From contig NZ_JAFEUP010000002.1 of assembly GCF_016901015.1 (NCBI RefSeq), forward strand, positions 62,001 through 126,000: a stretch of DNA of 64,000 bases, in the 5' to 3' direction. The translations under genes were made by a program, and so were the position numbers. Below the pieces are notes generated by a model. That model did no database searches. It was given only the letters and a program-made list of their open reading frames with translations, and was not told the origin of the DNA. Of this stretch, positions 49,010 to 57,846 are shown piece by piece. Origin of the DNA: Zestomonas insulae (lineage in GTDB: Bacteria > Pseudomonadota > Gammaproteobacteria > Pseudomonadales > Pseudomonadaceae). Position 1 is the stretch's first letter. Each line of letters opens with the position of its first letter.

Positions 49010-52000
49010 TCATTGCCGGACGTCGTGGCCTTCCGCTTGCCAGCGCTCCAACAACTGCAAGGCGCGCTCGAACTCGAAGGCTTCGATGGCTTGCGCAAGG
49101 TGGCGCAGGACGCCCGGTGCCGGCCGGTCGCGAAACTGCTCGTGGATCTCCGAGATGATGTCTTCCGCGACGGTATCGCTTTGCGCCAGGCAATGGCGTA
49201 GTCGGTCGAGCAGGGCCGGCAACTGGCTGGGCGCGTCGGCGGCGGATGCCGCAATGGCCGGCGATGGGCTGTCCAGTGCGGCGAGCCCCTGAATGACTTC
49301 GGCCAGGTCGACCAGCACCTCGGCGAGCACCGCGTCGATGCGTTCGTCCGGGGCGGCCTGCCGGCAGGCGTGTTCCAGGCGCGCGGCGGCGGCGGCCACG
49401 GCGCCTGCTCCGATGTTGCCAGCGGCGCCGCGCAGGCTGTGGGCGGCGCGTTGCGCGGCGGTCGGATCGTCGCTGTGCCGGGCGGCGTCGAACAGGCTGG
49501 CGAAGTCGCGCTGGCCATGCCGAAACTTCAGCAGCAAACGATGATAGAGCGGCGCTTTACCGCTGCAGATGGCCAGGCCTTTGTGCTGGTCGATGCCGGG
49601 CAATGCCGGCAGATGCGTCGATGCGTGGCTAGCGGCAGGGGCGGGCGCCACGATGCGGCGCTTGGCCGGTTTGATCCAGCGCGCCAGGGTGGCGAACATG
49701 CTGTCCAGGTTGAACGGCTTGGCGATGTGATCGTTCATCCCGGCAGACTGGGCGCGCTCGCGGTCGCCGGCGAGGTTGTTGGCGGTCATGGCGATGATCG
49801 GCATGTCCGCCAGTTCGGGCCGCAGGCGGATTGCCCGCGTGGCGTCGTAACCGTCGAGCAGGGGCATCTGGCAGTCCATCAGGATGCCGTCGAAGCGCGT
49901 ATCGGCCGCCAGCAGGTCCAGTGCCTCCTGACCGTTGCCGACCACCACCGTCTCGACGCCGGCATCGCTGAGCAGCTCTACCGCCAGTTCCTGGTTCATG
50001 AGGTTGTCTTCGGCGAGCAGGATCCGGCTACCGGCGATGGCCGACTTGGCGTCCTCGGTCTGGCCATGTCGTTCGAGGCTGCGCGGCTCGCTGGGCATTG
50101 TTGCGCCCAACGCCTGATTGATCGCTTCCAGCAGGGTGGAGGGCGTCACCGGTTTGGTCAGCACGGCGTCCAGCGTGATGTTCTGCAGACGCGCCGCATC
50201 GAGGGCGTCTTCACGCCCGAAAGCGGTGACCATGATCACGGCGGGCAGCTGGCAGGCGTGCTCGTGCAGCCTGCGCAGCGCCTCGATGCCGTCCATTTCC
50301 GGCATCTTCCAGTCGATCAGCAGCAGTCGATACGGCCGCTGTTGCCGCTCGGCGTCCCCCAGCAGGTGCAGCGCCTCCTCGCCACTGCGCGCCACATCGA
50401 CCTGCAGCCCAAAGCTGTGCGTCATCGCGGCGAGAATCTCCCGTGCCGAGGCGTTGTCATCGACCAGCAGCAGGCGCACGTCCCGCAGCTCAGCGGCTCG
50501 CCAGGCGCGGCGCGGCTGCGCCTGTTTCGCCCGCCCGAAGCGCGCGTGGAAATGGAAGGTGGAGCCGCGCCCGGGCTCGCTCTCGACCCAGATTTTGCCG
50601 TGCATCAGCTGCACCAGCTTGTGCGAAATCGCCAGGCCGAGGCCGGTGCCGCCATATTTGCGCGAGGTGGAGGCATCGGCCTGCATGAACGACTGGAAGA
50701 TGCGCTCGCACTGCTCCGCGGTCATGCCGATGCCGGTGTCCTTGACCCAGAAGTGCAGCTCGACGTCGGGCTCGGCGGAGTCCACCTGCTCAACGCCCAC
50801 CACCACTTCGCCGTGATCGGTGAACTTGACCGCATTGATACCGAGGTTGAGCAGGACCTGACCGAGTCGCAGCGGGTCGCCGAGCAGCGCGGTCGGCAGC
50901 TCGCCGTCGATCTGGAACAGCAGCTCGAGCTGCTTCTCCTCGGCACGGAAGCCCACCACGCTAGCGAAATGCTCCATCACATCTTCGAGGCGGAAATCGA
51001 TGGCTTCGATGTCCATCGCCCCGGCCTCGATCTTCGAGAAGTCGAGGATGTCGTTGATGATGCCCAGCAGGTTCTCGGCGGAGCGGTTGATCTTCTCCAC
51101 ATAGTTGCGCTGCTTGCGGTCCAGCTCGGTGTTCAGCGCCAGGCCGCTCATGCCGATGATCACATTCATCGGGGTGCGGATTTCGTGGCTCATGTTGGCG
51201 AGGAAATGGCTCTTCGCCCGGGTGGCTTCCTCGGCCAGCTCCTTGGCCCGCTGCATGGTGCGCTCGGCGGCCTTGCGCTGGGTGATGTCGACCAGCCAGC
51301 CGAGCGCGCCGAACTCGCCGTGGTAGTGCATCGGAATGTAGGTGGCGAGCATTTCGCGGGGGCGGCCCTGACTGTCATACATCTGCACTTCCCGCTCATA
51401 GAACGGTTCGCCGGCCTGCAGATGCATCCATACCTCTTCTCGGTCGAGCAGGTTGACGTACAGCTGCGGGACCTGGTCGCCGACGCCCAAGCCGAAGGTT
51501 TCGACGAATTTCGGGTTGGCAAAGTGGATGTGCCCCTGGGTCGCGAAGGCGACGCTCACCGGGCTGCGCGCGAGGATGTCCTGCAGGCGCTCTTCGCTTT
51601 CCTGGATGACCGCCTCCACCGCGCGGCGCTCGCTGATGTCGCGGACCGAGGCGCACACGCAGATGCCCTTGCCCTGCAGCTCCGGCAGACGCGACAGACC
51701 GATTTCCACGGAGAACTGGCTACCGTCCTTGCGCACGCCCTGCAGGTCGAGGCCGTTGCCGCCCATCTGCCGGCTGGTGCCCTGCTCGAAGTACTGGCTG
51801 CGCAGTGTCTGGTGCTGGATGCGTGACTGGTCGGGGACCAGTTGCTCGACGCGCACGCCGATCAACTCGCCGCTGCCGAAGCCGAACAGCGTCTCCAGTT
51901 TGGGGTTGGCGAGGATGATGGTACCGCTGGAGTCCACCACCATCATGCCGTCGGGAGCCGACTCGATGATGCTCCGGTACCAGGCCTTGGTGGTCTGGAT

Positions 52001-53383
52001 GACCTGCTGCTGCGCCTCCATCTGCGCGGCCTGCGCGCGGGTCTCGTCGAGCAGTTGGTGGGTATGCACGGTGCGCTCGAGTATTTCCACGTTCATTGCC
52101 AGCAGCGGCAGCAGCTCGTCGAGCAGGCTCTGCTGGCTGGCGGTCAGGGGCCGGAAGCTGGCGAGCTCGATAACCCCAAGCAGCCGCTCGCCGCGCAGCA
52201 AGGGCAGGGCGGTCACCGCGCGTGGCGCGGCGTCGCCCAGGCTGGAGGTGATGTGCAGGTAGTCGGCCGGCAACTGATCCAGGCTGATCGCCCGCCGATC
52301 AGTGGCGCACTGCCCCACCAGACCTTCGCCCAGGCGGATGTGACGCTGCGGCGCGGTCAGCGGGGCGGCGGCGTACTGGCTCAACAGCGTCAGACGTCCC
52401 TGGCTCTCCTCGTAGCCATAGGCAGTGGCACTGCCGATGCCCAATAGCGGCGCAACGGCGGACAGGAAGCTGTCACCCAGCTCGGCGAAGCCGCGGGCCG
52501 AGTGAAGGTCGCCGCTGATAGCGGCCACGTGGGTCTTTAGCCAGCGCTGGGCGGCCATCTGCTGGGCTTCGGACTGCAGTGAAACCAGGGCCCGCGAGAG
52601 TTCGCCGATTTCGTTGGGGTAGTTCTGGTAGGGCACCACGATGTCCAGCTTTCCGCTGCTCAGCGCCTCCAGTGCCTGGCGTAGTCCCTCGGCGGGCCGG
52701 CGGATCGACAGGCTGATCAGGTAGCCAAAGACGATCCCGACTGGCATGCCGATCACCAGCAGCCAAATGGTCAGCTGTACGCTGCGGTCCAGCCTGCGCG
52801 CCGCTTGCGCCGAGCCAATGTCGGCACCCTCGCGCTTGGCCTTGGCCATCTGTGCGAGCGCTTCACTGGCCGTCGCGCCGGCGCGCTGGAACAGCGGCGA
52901 GTCGATCTTCGCACTGGCGGCGAGCTGCGCGCTTTGCGGGCTTCTGGTGGGACCTGGGGTCTGCAGCTGCAGCACTTCGTCGACTTGCTGCTGGTACCCG
53001 GCGAAGGCGATCTCGAAACGGGTCAGGTTCTGTTGATTGACGTCGCGGAACACCAGCGGGCGGGCCAGGTCGATCTCGCTGCGCAGCAACTGGCTGGACT
53101 CCTGCAGTTGCCGTAGAGCCGCGGCCTGCTCGGTGGCGTCGCTGGCCAGGACCGACTGGCGCAACTGCACGCCCATCTGCGCCAGGGCTACGCGCGCGGA
53201 GTCAATGTGCGCCAGACCGACCAGGTCTTGGGAGTAGATCTGGTGGAGCTGCTGGTTCTGCAGGTACTGCACGCGGAGGCTGTACAGACCGAGAAACAGG
53301 GCCAGCAACAGCACGCCAGCGAAGCCGAGCAGCAGCTTCAGACGCAGCGCCAGGCGCTGCAGCACTTCAAGCGGTGACTTCAT
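49010..53383 (-). CDS. Large hybrid sensor kinase (GAF-PAS-PAS-HisKA-REC-REC-HPt)
   Basis: This 1457-residue phosphorelay kinase has two membrane helices (about 15-35 and 193-215) around a helical periplasmic sensor, a HAMP segment, GAF (about 270-430), PAS (about 460-580), PAS (about 590-700), HisKA with H733 (NMSHEIRTP), an ATPase domain (KDTGIGM, GGTGLGLAIS), receiver 1 with D1024 (IDWKMPEMDG), receiver 2 with D1170 (MDCQMPLLDG) and HPt with H1315 (AHSLRGAAGN). All phosphorelay sites appear intact. ATG 53383 is used; an upstream TTG at 53419 lacks a ribosome binding site. It follows the HD-GYP response regulator by 66 bp, so the two are probably partners. Confidence 0.9.
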   Translation of the reverse strand: MKSPLEVLQRLALRLKLLLGFAGVLLLALFLGLYSLRVQYLQNQQLHQIYSQDLVGLAHIDSARVALAQMGVQLRQSVLASDATEQAAALRQLQESSQLLRSEIDLARPLVFRDVNQQNLTRFEIAFAGYQQQVDEVLQLQTPGPTRSPQSAQLAASAKIDSPLFQRAGATASEALAQMAKAKREGADIGSAQAARRLDRSVQLTIWLLVIGMPVGIVFGYLISLSIRRPAEGLRQALEALSSGKLDIVVPYQNYPNEIGELSRALVSLQSEAQQMAAQRWLKTHVAAISGDLHSARGFAELGDSFLSAVAPLLGIGSATAYGYEESQGRLTLLSQYAAAPLTAPQRHIRLGEGLVGQCATDRRAISLDQLPADYLHITSSLGDAAPRAVTALPLLRGERLLGVIELASFRPLTASQQSLLDELLPLLAMNVEILERTVHTHQLLDETRAQAAQMEAQQQVIQTTKAWYRSIIESAPDGMMVVDSSGTIILANPKLETLFGFGSGELIGVRVEQLVPDQSRIQHQTLRSQYFEQGTSRQMGGNGLDLQGVRKDGSQFSVEIGLSRLPELQGKGICVCASVRDISERRAVEAVIQESEERLQDILARSPVSVAFATQGHIHFANPKFVETFGLGVGDQVPQLYVNLLDREEVWMHLQAGEPFYEREVQMYDSQGRPREMLATYIPMHYHGEFGALGWLVDITQRKAAERTMQRAKELAEEATRAKSHFLANMSHEIRTPMNVIIGMSGLALNTELDRKQRNYVEKINRSAENLLGIINDILDFSKIEAGAMDIEAIDFRLEDVMEHFASVVGFRAEEKQLELLFQIDGELPTALLGDPLRLGQVLLNLGINAVKFTDHGEVVVGVEQVDSAEPDVELHFWVKDTGIGMTAEQCERIFQSFMQADASTSRKYGGTGLGLAISHKLVQLMHGKIWVESEPGRGSTFHFHARFGRAKQAQPRRAWRAAELRDVRLLLVDDNASAREILAAMTHSFGLQVDVARSGEEALHLLGDAERQQRPYRLLLIDWKMPEMDGIEALRRLHEHACQLPAVIMVTAFGREDALDAARLQNITLDAVLTKPVTPSTLLEAINQALGATMPSEPRSLERHGQTEDAKSAIAGSRILLAEDNLMNQELAVELLSDAGVETVVVGNGQEALDLLAADTRFDGILMDCQMPLLDGYDATRAIRLRPELADMPIIAMTANNLAGDRERAQSAGMNDHIAKPFNLDSMFATLARWIKPAKRRIVAPAPAASHASTHLPALPGIDQHKGLAICSGKAPLYHRLLLKFRHGQRDFASLFDAARHSDDPTAAQRAAHSLRGAAGNIGAGAVAAAAARLEHACRQAAPDERIDAVLAEVLVDLAEVIQGLAALDSPSPAIAASAADAPSQLPALLDRLRHCLAQSDTVAEDIISEIHEQFRDRPAPGVLRHLAQAIEAFEFERALQLLERWQAEGHDVRQ

Positions 53384-53449
53384 CGCGGTTCGTCTGCCTG
53401 AGGAAGGCTGGGAGGGCAAGAAATGGCCAGCGGACTCATGGACGCGGCT

Positions 53450-54601
53450 TCATGCCGAGGCGTTCTGCGCGCGGGCACTCTCCGGTTGCAGGGGCGGCGG
53501 GGCGGCATCGGTGTAGCGTCGGGCAATGGCCGCGAACTCCTCCTGGATAGCCAGGAAGGCATCGACGAGATCGGGGTCGAAATGGCGGCCGCGCTGTTCG
53601 CTGATGAGCGCCACGGCATCCTCGTGTGGCATGCCCGGCTTGTAGACGCGCTGGCTGGTCAGCGCGTCGTACACGTCGGCCACCGCCATCAGGCGTGCCG
53701 ACAGGGGAATGTCCTCGCCCGCTTTTCCCTCCGGGTAACCGCTGCCGTCCCACTTCTCCTGGTGGGAGTAGGCAATCTCCTTGGCGAGGCGCAGAAAGGG
53801 CACCTCGATGCCGAGGCCATCTTCCGCGCGCTGCAAGGCGTCGCGTCCCAACGTGGTGTGGGTCTTCATGACCTCGAACTCTTCCGCGGTCAGCCGACCG
53901 GGCTTGAGCAGGATGCTGTCGGGAATCCCGATCTTGCCGATGTCATGCAGCGGCGCGGACTTGAACAGCAGATTGCGGGTGTACGAGTCCAATTCGGCGG
54001 CAAAGCGCGGATGCTCCTTCACCTGTTCGGCAAGGAGCTGCACGTAGAACTGGGTGCGGCGGATGTGGTTGCCGGTCTCGTTGTCACGGGTTTCTGCCAG
54101 GGATGCCAGCGCCTGAATGGTCACGTCCTGGATGGCGACCACTTCCTGCGTGCGACGCGCCACCTCGCGTTCGAGAAAGCCATTCTGGTCGCGCAGAAAG
54201 TCGCTGGCGGCCTTGAGCTTCAGATGGTTGTCCACCCGCAGCAGCACCGTGGGCGGGTTGATCGGTTTGGTGATGTAGTCGACCGCCCCGAGTTCCAGAC
54301 CGCGCAGCTCATCCTCGGCGGCGCCCAGCGTGGTGAGGAAGATCACCGGGATATCGCGTGTCTCCGGCTGCGCCTTGAGCTGCCGGCACACCTCGAAACC
54401 GGACATGCCGGGCATCATGACGTCGAGCAGAATCAGGTCGGGCTTGTCGTCGCTGGCGGCGATCTGCAACGCCTTGGCGCCGTCGCGGGCAGCCTTGACC
54501 CGATAAAGGATCTTCAGCAAGTCGGCCAGAATGGTCAGGTTGTCGGGGGTGTCATCCACGATGAGTACGGTGGGTTTCTCGCCAAACTTTGCCGGAATCA
54601 T
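53450..54601 (-). CDS. HD-GYP domain response regulator (c-di-GMP phosphodiesterase)
   Basis: This 383-residue protein has a receiver domain (10-128) with phospho-acceptor D60 (LLDVMMPGMSG), then an HD-GYP domain (about 155-360) with HDIGKIGIPD (H219, D220), HQEKWDGSGYPEG (GYP at 288-290) and DVYDALTSQRVYK. The metal-binding residues are present, so it should hydrolyse c-di-GMP when activated. The true ATG is 54601, preceded by AGGAGG at seven bases; a TTG two codons upstream is not needed. It is the first gene before the giant hybrid kinase, the probable phosphodonor. With the GGDEF protein at 14-15 kb it makes two c-di-GMP enzymes in the window. Confidence 0.92.
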   Translation of the reverse strand: MIPAKFGEKPTVLIVDDTPDNLTILADLLKILYRVKAARDGAKALQIAASDDKPDLILLDVMMPGMSGFEVCRQLKAQPETRDIPVIFLTTLGAAEDELRGLELGAVDYITKPINPPTVLLRVDNHLKLKAASDFLRDQNGFLEREVARRTQEVVAIQDVTIQALASLAETRDNETGNHIRRTQFYVQLLAEQVKEHPRFAAELDSYTRNLLFKSAPLHDIGKIGIPDSILLKPGRLTAEEFEVMKTHTTLGRDALQRAEDGLGIEVPFLRLAKEIAYSHQEKWDGSGYPEGKAGEDIPLSARLMAVADVYDALTSQRVYKPGMPHEDAVALISEQRGRHFDPDLVDAFLAIQEEFAAIARRYTDAAPPPLQPESARAQNASA

Positions 54602-54650
54602 TGCCAATCCTCCTGAACTGGTCGGTGTCCTGCCGCGGCTCTCCGTACTC

Positions 54651-54678
54651 CTGAACTGGCGCGCGTGATCAGTATAGT
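54651..54678 (+). promoter_or_regulatory. Candidate sigma-70 promoter of the membrane protein gene
   Basis: CTGAAC (54651-54656) and TATAGT (54673-54678) are 16 bp apart and lie in the divergent spacer ahead of the gene at 54775. Matches to the -35 and -10 consensus are moderate. Transcripts from it would begin with the paired hairpins described next. Confidence 0.4.
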
Positions 54679-54697
54679 TAAGCCATCCTTAAGGACC

Positions 54698-54740
54698 GCT
54701 GCCGGCGAATCTGCCGGCAGCTGCGCCGCTCACGCGGCGC
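54698..54740 (+). promoter_or_regulatory. Two tandem hairpins in a 5-prime leader
   Basis: GCTGCCGGC/GCCGGCAGC (9-bp stem, 6-base loop, 54698-54721) is followed by GCGCCGC/GCGGCGC (7-bp stem, 4-base loop, 54723-54740). Both stems are perfect. They lie 35 bp before the start codon at 54775, so they may be a regulatory leader or a terminator region; no T-run follows. Confidence 0.5.
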
Positions 54741-54774
54741 GGAGTACCGATTAACGGATTCAGCGAGGCGTGCG

Positions 54775-55437
54775 ATGGACCTATCCAGCAAGCAACCGCG
54801 ACAGCCGATTCTCGATCCCGTCGATCGCGTCACCGAGGTGATCTTCGGACTGCTGATGGCGATGACCTTCGTCGGCGCGTTGAGTGTGGCCACCTCCGGT
54901 CGAGAGGAAGCGCGAACCATGCTGATCGCGGCGTTCGGCTGCAACCTGGCCTGGGGCCTCGCCGACGCCGTGATGTACCTGCTGCGTACCTGGACCGAGC
55001 GCACGCGCAACCGCAACCTGCTGTGGCGCCTGCAGACCGGCGCGAGCGCGGAGGAGGGTCGGGCGTTGATCGCCGATGCACTCCCTGCGCGCATGGCGGC
55101 TGCGGCCGGCCCCGAAGGGTTGGAAAAGCTGCGCCAGGGCCTGCTGGACAACTCCGCTGAACCGCTGCATGCACGATTGGGCGGGGATGACGTGCTGGCG
55201 GCGCTAGGCATTTTTTTGCTGGTCGTGCTGGCTACCTTTCCGGTGGTCATTCCCTTTCTGCTCATACAGGAGACGGCGCTGGCGATTCGCCTGTCCAACC
55301 TGGTGGCGGTGGCGGTGCTGTTTGCCGCCGGCTGGCTACTGGCGCGTTACTCCGGCGCCACGGCCTGGGCGGGCGGCGCCTTGACCGCCGTGGTGGGCAC
55401 TGTGCTGATCCTCGCGATCATTGCTCTGGGTGGCTGA
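54775..55437 (+). CDS. Small membrane protein, possibly VIT1/CCC1-like
   Basis: This 220-residue protein has about five hydrophobic helices (24-42, 47-66, 143-163, 168-188, 195-218) split by a charged cytosolic loop (residues 72-135). The start DPVDRVTEVIFGLLMAMTFVGALSVA resembles the first helix of VIT family Fe/Mn transporters, but the total length and loop are not a clean match, so function is uncertain. ATG 54775 follows GAGG. The gene is divergent from the HD-GYP regulator and its leader contains two strong hairpins. It stands as a single gene, with DUF1801 117 bp downstream. Confidence 0.7.
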   Translation: MDLSSKQPRQPILDPVDRVTEVIFGLLMAMTFVGALSVATSGREEARTMLIAAFGCNLAWGLADAVMYLLRTWTERTRNRNLLWRLQTGASAEEGRALIADALPARMAAAAGPEGLEKLRQGLLDNSAEPLHARLGGDDVLAALGIFLLVVLATFPVVIPFLLIQETALAIRLSNLVAVAVLFAAGWLLARYSGATAWAGGALTAVVGTVLILAIIALGG

Positions 55438-55553
55438 AGCGCGGCCACCCGCAGCGACCTTGTTGCCCGGCAATCGAGGGCGCTGGAAGGAAGCCGGAAG
55501 ATGGCGATACTCCAATGTCGCACCCACGACCACGCAGCAGGACGACTACCCGC

Positions 55554-55958
55554 ATGAAGACCGACCAAGGCACCTCGGCTGCAGCAGCAGAGGCTATCTC
55601 CGCCACGCAACTGATCGACGCCCGCATTCACGAGCTGGGCGACTGGAGGGGCGCGACGCTGGCGCGAATTCGCGCGCTGATCCAGCAGGCCGACCCCGAG
55701 GTGATCGAGGAATGGAAGTGGCGCGGGGTGCCGGTGTGGTCGCACGCCGGCATTCTCTGCACCGGCGAGACCTACAAGAGCGCGGTGAAGCTGACCTTCG
55801 CCAAGGGCGCCGCCCTGGCCGATCCGACCGGCCTGTTCAACGCCAGCCTGGAAGGCAACACGCGGCGTGCCATTGACCTGCACGAAGGCGAGTCGATCGA
55901 CGCGAAGGCATTCAAGGCACTGATTCAGGCGGCGGTGGCGCTCAATACCGCCAAGTGA
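55554..55958 (+). CDS. DUF1801 domain protein
   Basis: This 134-residue cytosolic protein has the DUF1801/YdhG-like pattern: LIDARIHELGDWRGATLARIRALI, then EEWKWRGVPVWSHAGILCTGETYKSAVKLTF and GLFNASLEGNTRRAIDLHEGE. The family fold is known but its biochemical role is not. ATG 55554 is favoured over 55515 because the upstream 13 residues are Arg/Pro-rich and unlike the family. It lies between the membrane protein and PPK2 genes on the same strand, without a visible functional link. Confidence 0.82.
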   Translation: MKTDQGTSAAAAEAISATQLIDARIHELGDWRGATLARIRALIQQADPEVIEEWKWRGVPVWSHAGILCTGETYKSAVKLTFAKGAALADPTGLFNASLEGNTRRAIDLHEGESIDAKAFKALIQAAVALNTAK

Positions 55959-56071
55959 GTGCGGCTGGCAGGTCGAAGGGGATCAACCATACTCGGCTGA
56001 CAGGTTGCCCGACGCACGCGGCGCCTGCCCATTCGCAACGGCGCTCGAACACCCTCCAGAGGAGCACGGCC

Positions 56072-56890
56072 ATGGCCAAGGCAGCCAAGAAGCGTGACAA
56101 GCAGGCAGCAGTGGAAAAACTCGACCGCAAAGCCTACGAGAAGGAGCTCAAACGGCTGCATGTGGAGCTGGTCAAGCTGCAGCAGTGGGTGGTGGAGAAA
56201 GGCCTGAAGGTCTGCGTGCTGTTCGAGGGCCGCGATGGCGCCGGCAAGGGCGGGACCATCAAGGCGCTGACCGAGCGCGTCAGCCCGCGGGTGTTCCGCG
56301 TCGTGGCGCTGCCGGCACCGACCGAGCGGGAGAAGACGCAGATGTATGCCCAGCGCTATCTCCGCCATTTGCCGGCGGCCGGCGAGGTGGTGATCTTCGA
56401 CCGCAGTTGGTACAACCGCGCCGGCGTCGAGCGGGTCATGGGCTTCTGTACTGTCGAGCAAGCGCGCAAGTTCCTGACGGTGGTGCCTCTGTTCGAAAAG
56501 ATGATGACCCAGTCCGGGATCATCCTCATCAAGTACTGGCTGGAGGTGAGCGCCGAGGAGCAGACCCGTCGCCTGCAGGACCGCATCAACGACGGCCGCA
56601 AGCTGTGGAAGCTGTCGCCGATGGACCTGAAGTCCTATTCGCGCTGGGACGAGTACACCCGCGCTCGCGACGAGATGTTCGCCGCTTCGGATTCCTCCTG
56701 GGCGCCCTGGTACATGGCGCACTCGGAAGACAAACGCCGTGTGCGCCTGAACATCATCAGTCATTTTTTGGAGCAGGTTCCCTACAAGGACCTCACCCGC
56801 GGCAAGGCGGTGGAGTTGCCCAAGCGCGGTCGCATCGGCAAGTACAAGCCGGTCGCCTATCCGTTCAAGCTGGTCAAGGAACGCTTCTGA
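56072..56890 (+). CDS. ppk2: Polyphosphate kinase 2
   Basis: This 272-residue PPK2-family kinase has Walker A GRDGAGKGG (53-61), the lid and base-binding block PTEREKTQMYAQRYLRHLP, Walker B VVIFDRSWYNRAGVE (D110) and WKLSPMDLKSYSRWDEYTRARDEMF. PPK2 enzymes use polyphosphate to phosphorylate nucleoside mono- or diphosphates, or the reverse; the short single-domain form is typical of class I, which favours nucleoside diphosphates. ATG 56072 follows AGAGGAG. The first 20 residues are very basic (KAAKKRDK). It is a single gene by spacing. Confidence 0.93.
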   Translation: MAKAAKKRDKQAAVEKLDRKAYEKELKRLHVELVKLQQWVVEKGLKVCVLFEGRDGAGKGGTIKALTERVSPRVFRVVALPAPTEREKTQMYAQRYLRHLPAAGEVVIFDRSWYNRAGVERVMGFCTVEQARKFLTVVPLFEKMMTQSGIILIKYWLEVSAEEQTRRLQDRINDGRKLWKLSPMDLKSYSRWDEYTRARDEMFAASDSSWAPWYMAHSEDKRRVRLNIISHFLEQVPYKDLTRGKAVELPKRGRIGKYKPVAYPFKLVKERF

Positions 56891-57150
56891 GCCGCGCTGC
56901 GGCGGCGTGGCCACTGTGCCAGTTACCGCTGGTCCATTGAATGGCCCGGGAATGAACTCTGCCGCTTCGTTAGCGGTCTTTCTGCTGTCGGCCCACCGGG
57001 TGGATTTGCATGGCTATTCGCCACCCGGCGGCTGCGCTTTCCCCCTGTTCCACCCGCTCGCGTCCTGTCTGTAGCACTTCGCGTGGCCGGCGATTGTTAT
57101 CGCGCCCGTTCGCCGGGGTTTCGTTAGACCGCCATGTGAAGATTGCCCCC

Positions 57151-57822
57151 ATGCCCCTATCCCGTCAGTTCCGCGCCTGTGCCTTCCCGCTTTCGTCTCG
57201 TGTTCTCGCCGCCAGTTGCCTGCTCGGCGGCCTGCTGGCCAGCGCTGCTTTGGCACAGGCCGAGGAGCCCGCCAGCAACGCGCGCTGGGTGAGCGACAGC
57301 CTGAATACCTATGTGCGCAGCGGGCCGACCGACGGCTACCGGATCGTCGGCACCCTGAGTTCCGGGCAGAAGGTCGAGTTGCTGCGCACCCAGGAGGATT
57401 ACAGCCAGGTGCGCGCGGAGAACGGCAATGCCGTGTGGATTCCCAGCCGCGACCTGCAGGCCGTGCCGGGCCAGACCGAACGCCTGCCGCAGCTGGAACA
57501 GAAGGTCGCCGAACTGAGCGCCGAGCTGGACGGCATCAACGACAGCTGGAAGACCCGCGTGCAGGGCATGCAGGAAACCCTCGATGCGCGAAAGACCCTG
57601 ATCGACGAGCTGCAGGCGGCGCGCGGCGCGCTGGACAGCGAGCTCAGCCAGGCACGCGCCGAACTGCGCGAAGTGCAGGCGCAGCTCGGTGACGAGAACA
57701 AGCAGGTGCTGATGCGCTACATGGTCTACGGCGGCAGCATTGCCGGTGCCGGGCTGTTCGCCGGGCTGATCCTGCCGGCGCTGCTGCGTGTGCGGCGCAA
57801 GCGCAACGACCAGTGGTTCTGA
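57151..57822 (+). CDS. SH3-domain membrane-anchored protein (TIGR04211 type)
   Basis: This 223-residue protein has a signal peptide (hydrophobic VLAASCLLGGLLASAALA, cleavage after AQA), a bacterial SH3 domain (about 43-105; RWVSDSLNTYVRSGPTDGYRIVGTLSSG), a coiled coil (about 112-185; QLEQKVAELSAELDG, LIDELQAARGALDSELSQ) and a C-terminal membrane helix (about 192-212) followed by RRKRND. This is the layout of TIGR04211 proteins, which sit in the inner membrane with the SH3 part in the periplasm, probably touching peptidoglycan. ATG 57151 is used; a GTG at 57136 is possible. It converges on the histidine kinase gene. Confidence 0.88.
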   Translation: MPLSRQFRACAFPLSSRVLAASCLLGGLLASAALAQAEEPASNARWVSDSLNTYVRSGPTDGYRIVGTLSSGQKVELLRTQEDYSQVRAENGNAVWIPSRDLQAVPGQTERLPQLEQKVAELSAELDGINDSWKTRVQGMQETLDARKTLIDELQAARGALDSELSQARAELREVQAQLGDENKQVLMRYMVYGGSIAGAGLFAGLILPALLRVRRKRNDQWF

Positions 57823-57846
57823 GTCGCTGCAAGGGCACTGCGGGCC

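Noticed and set aside
49370..51826. Plus-strand frame of 818 codons opposite the giant hybrid kinase gene
   Set aside because: The opposite strand carries intact kinase, receiver and HPt motifs; this frame has none and shows shadow composition.
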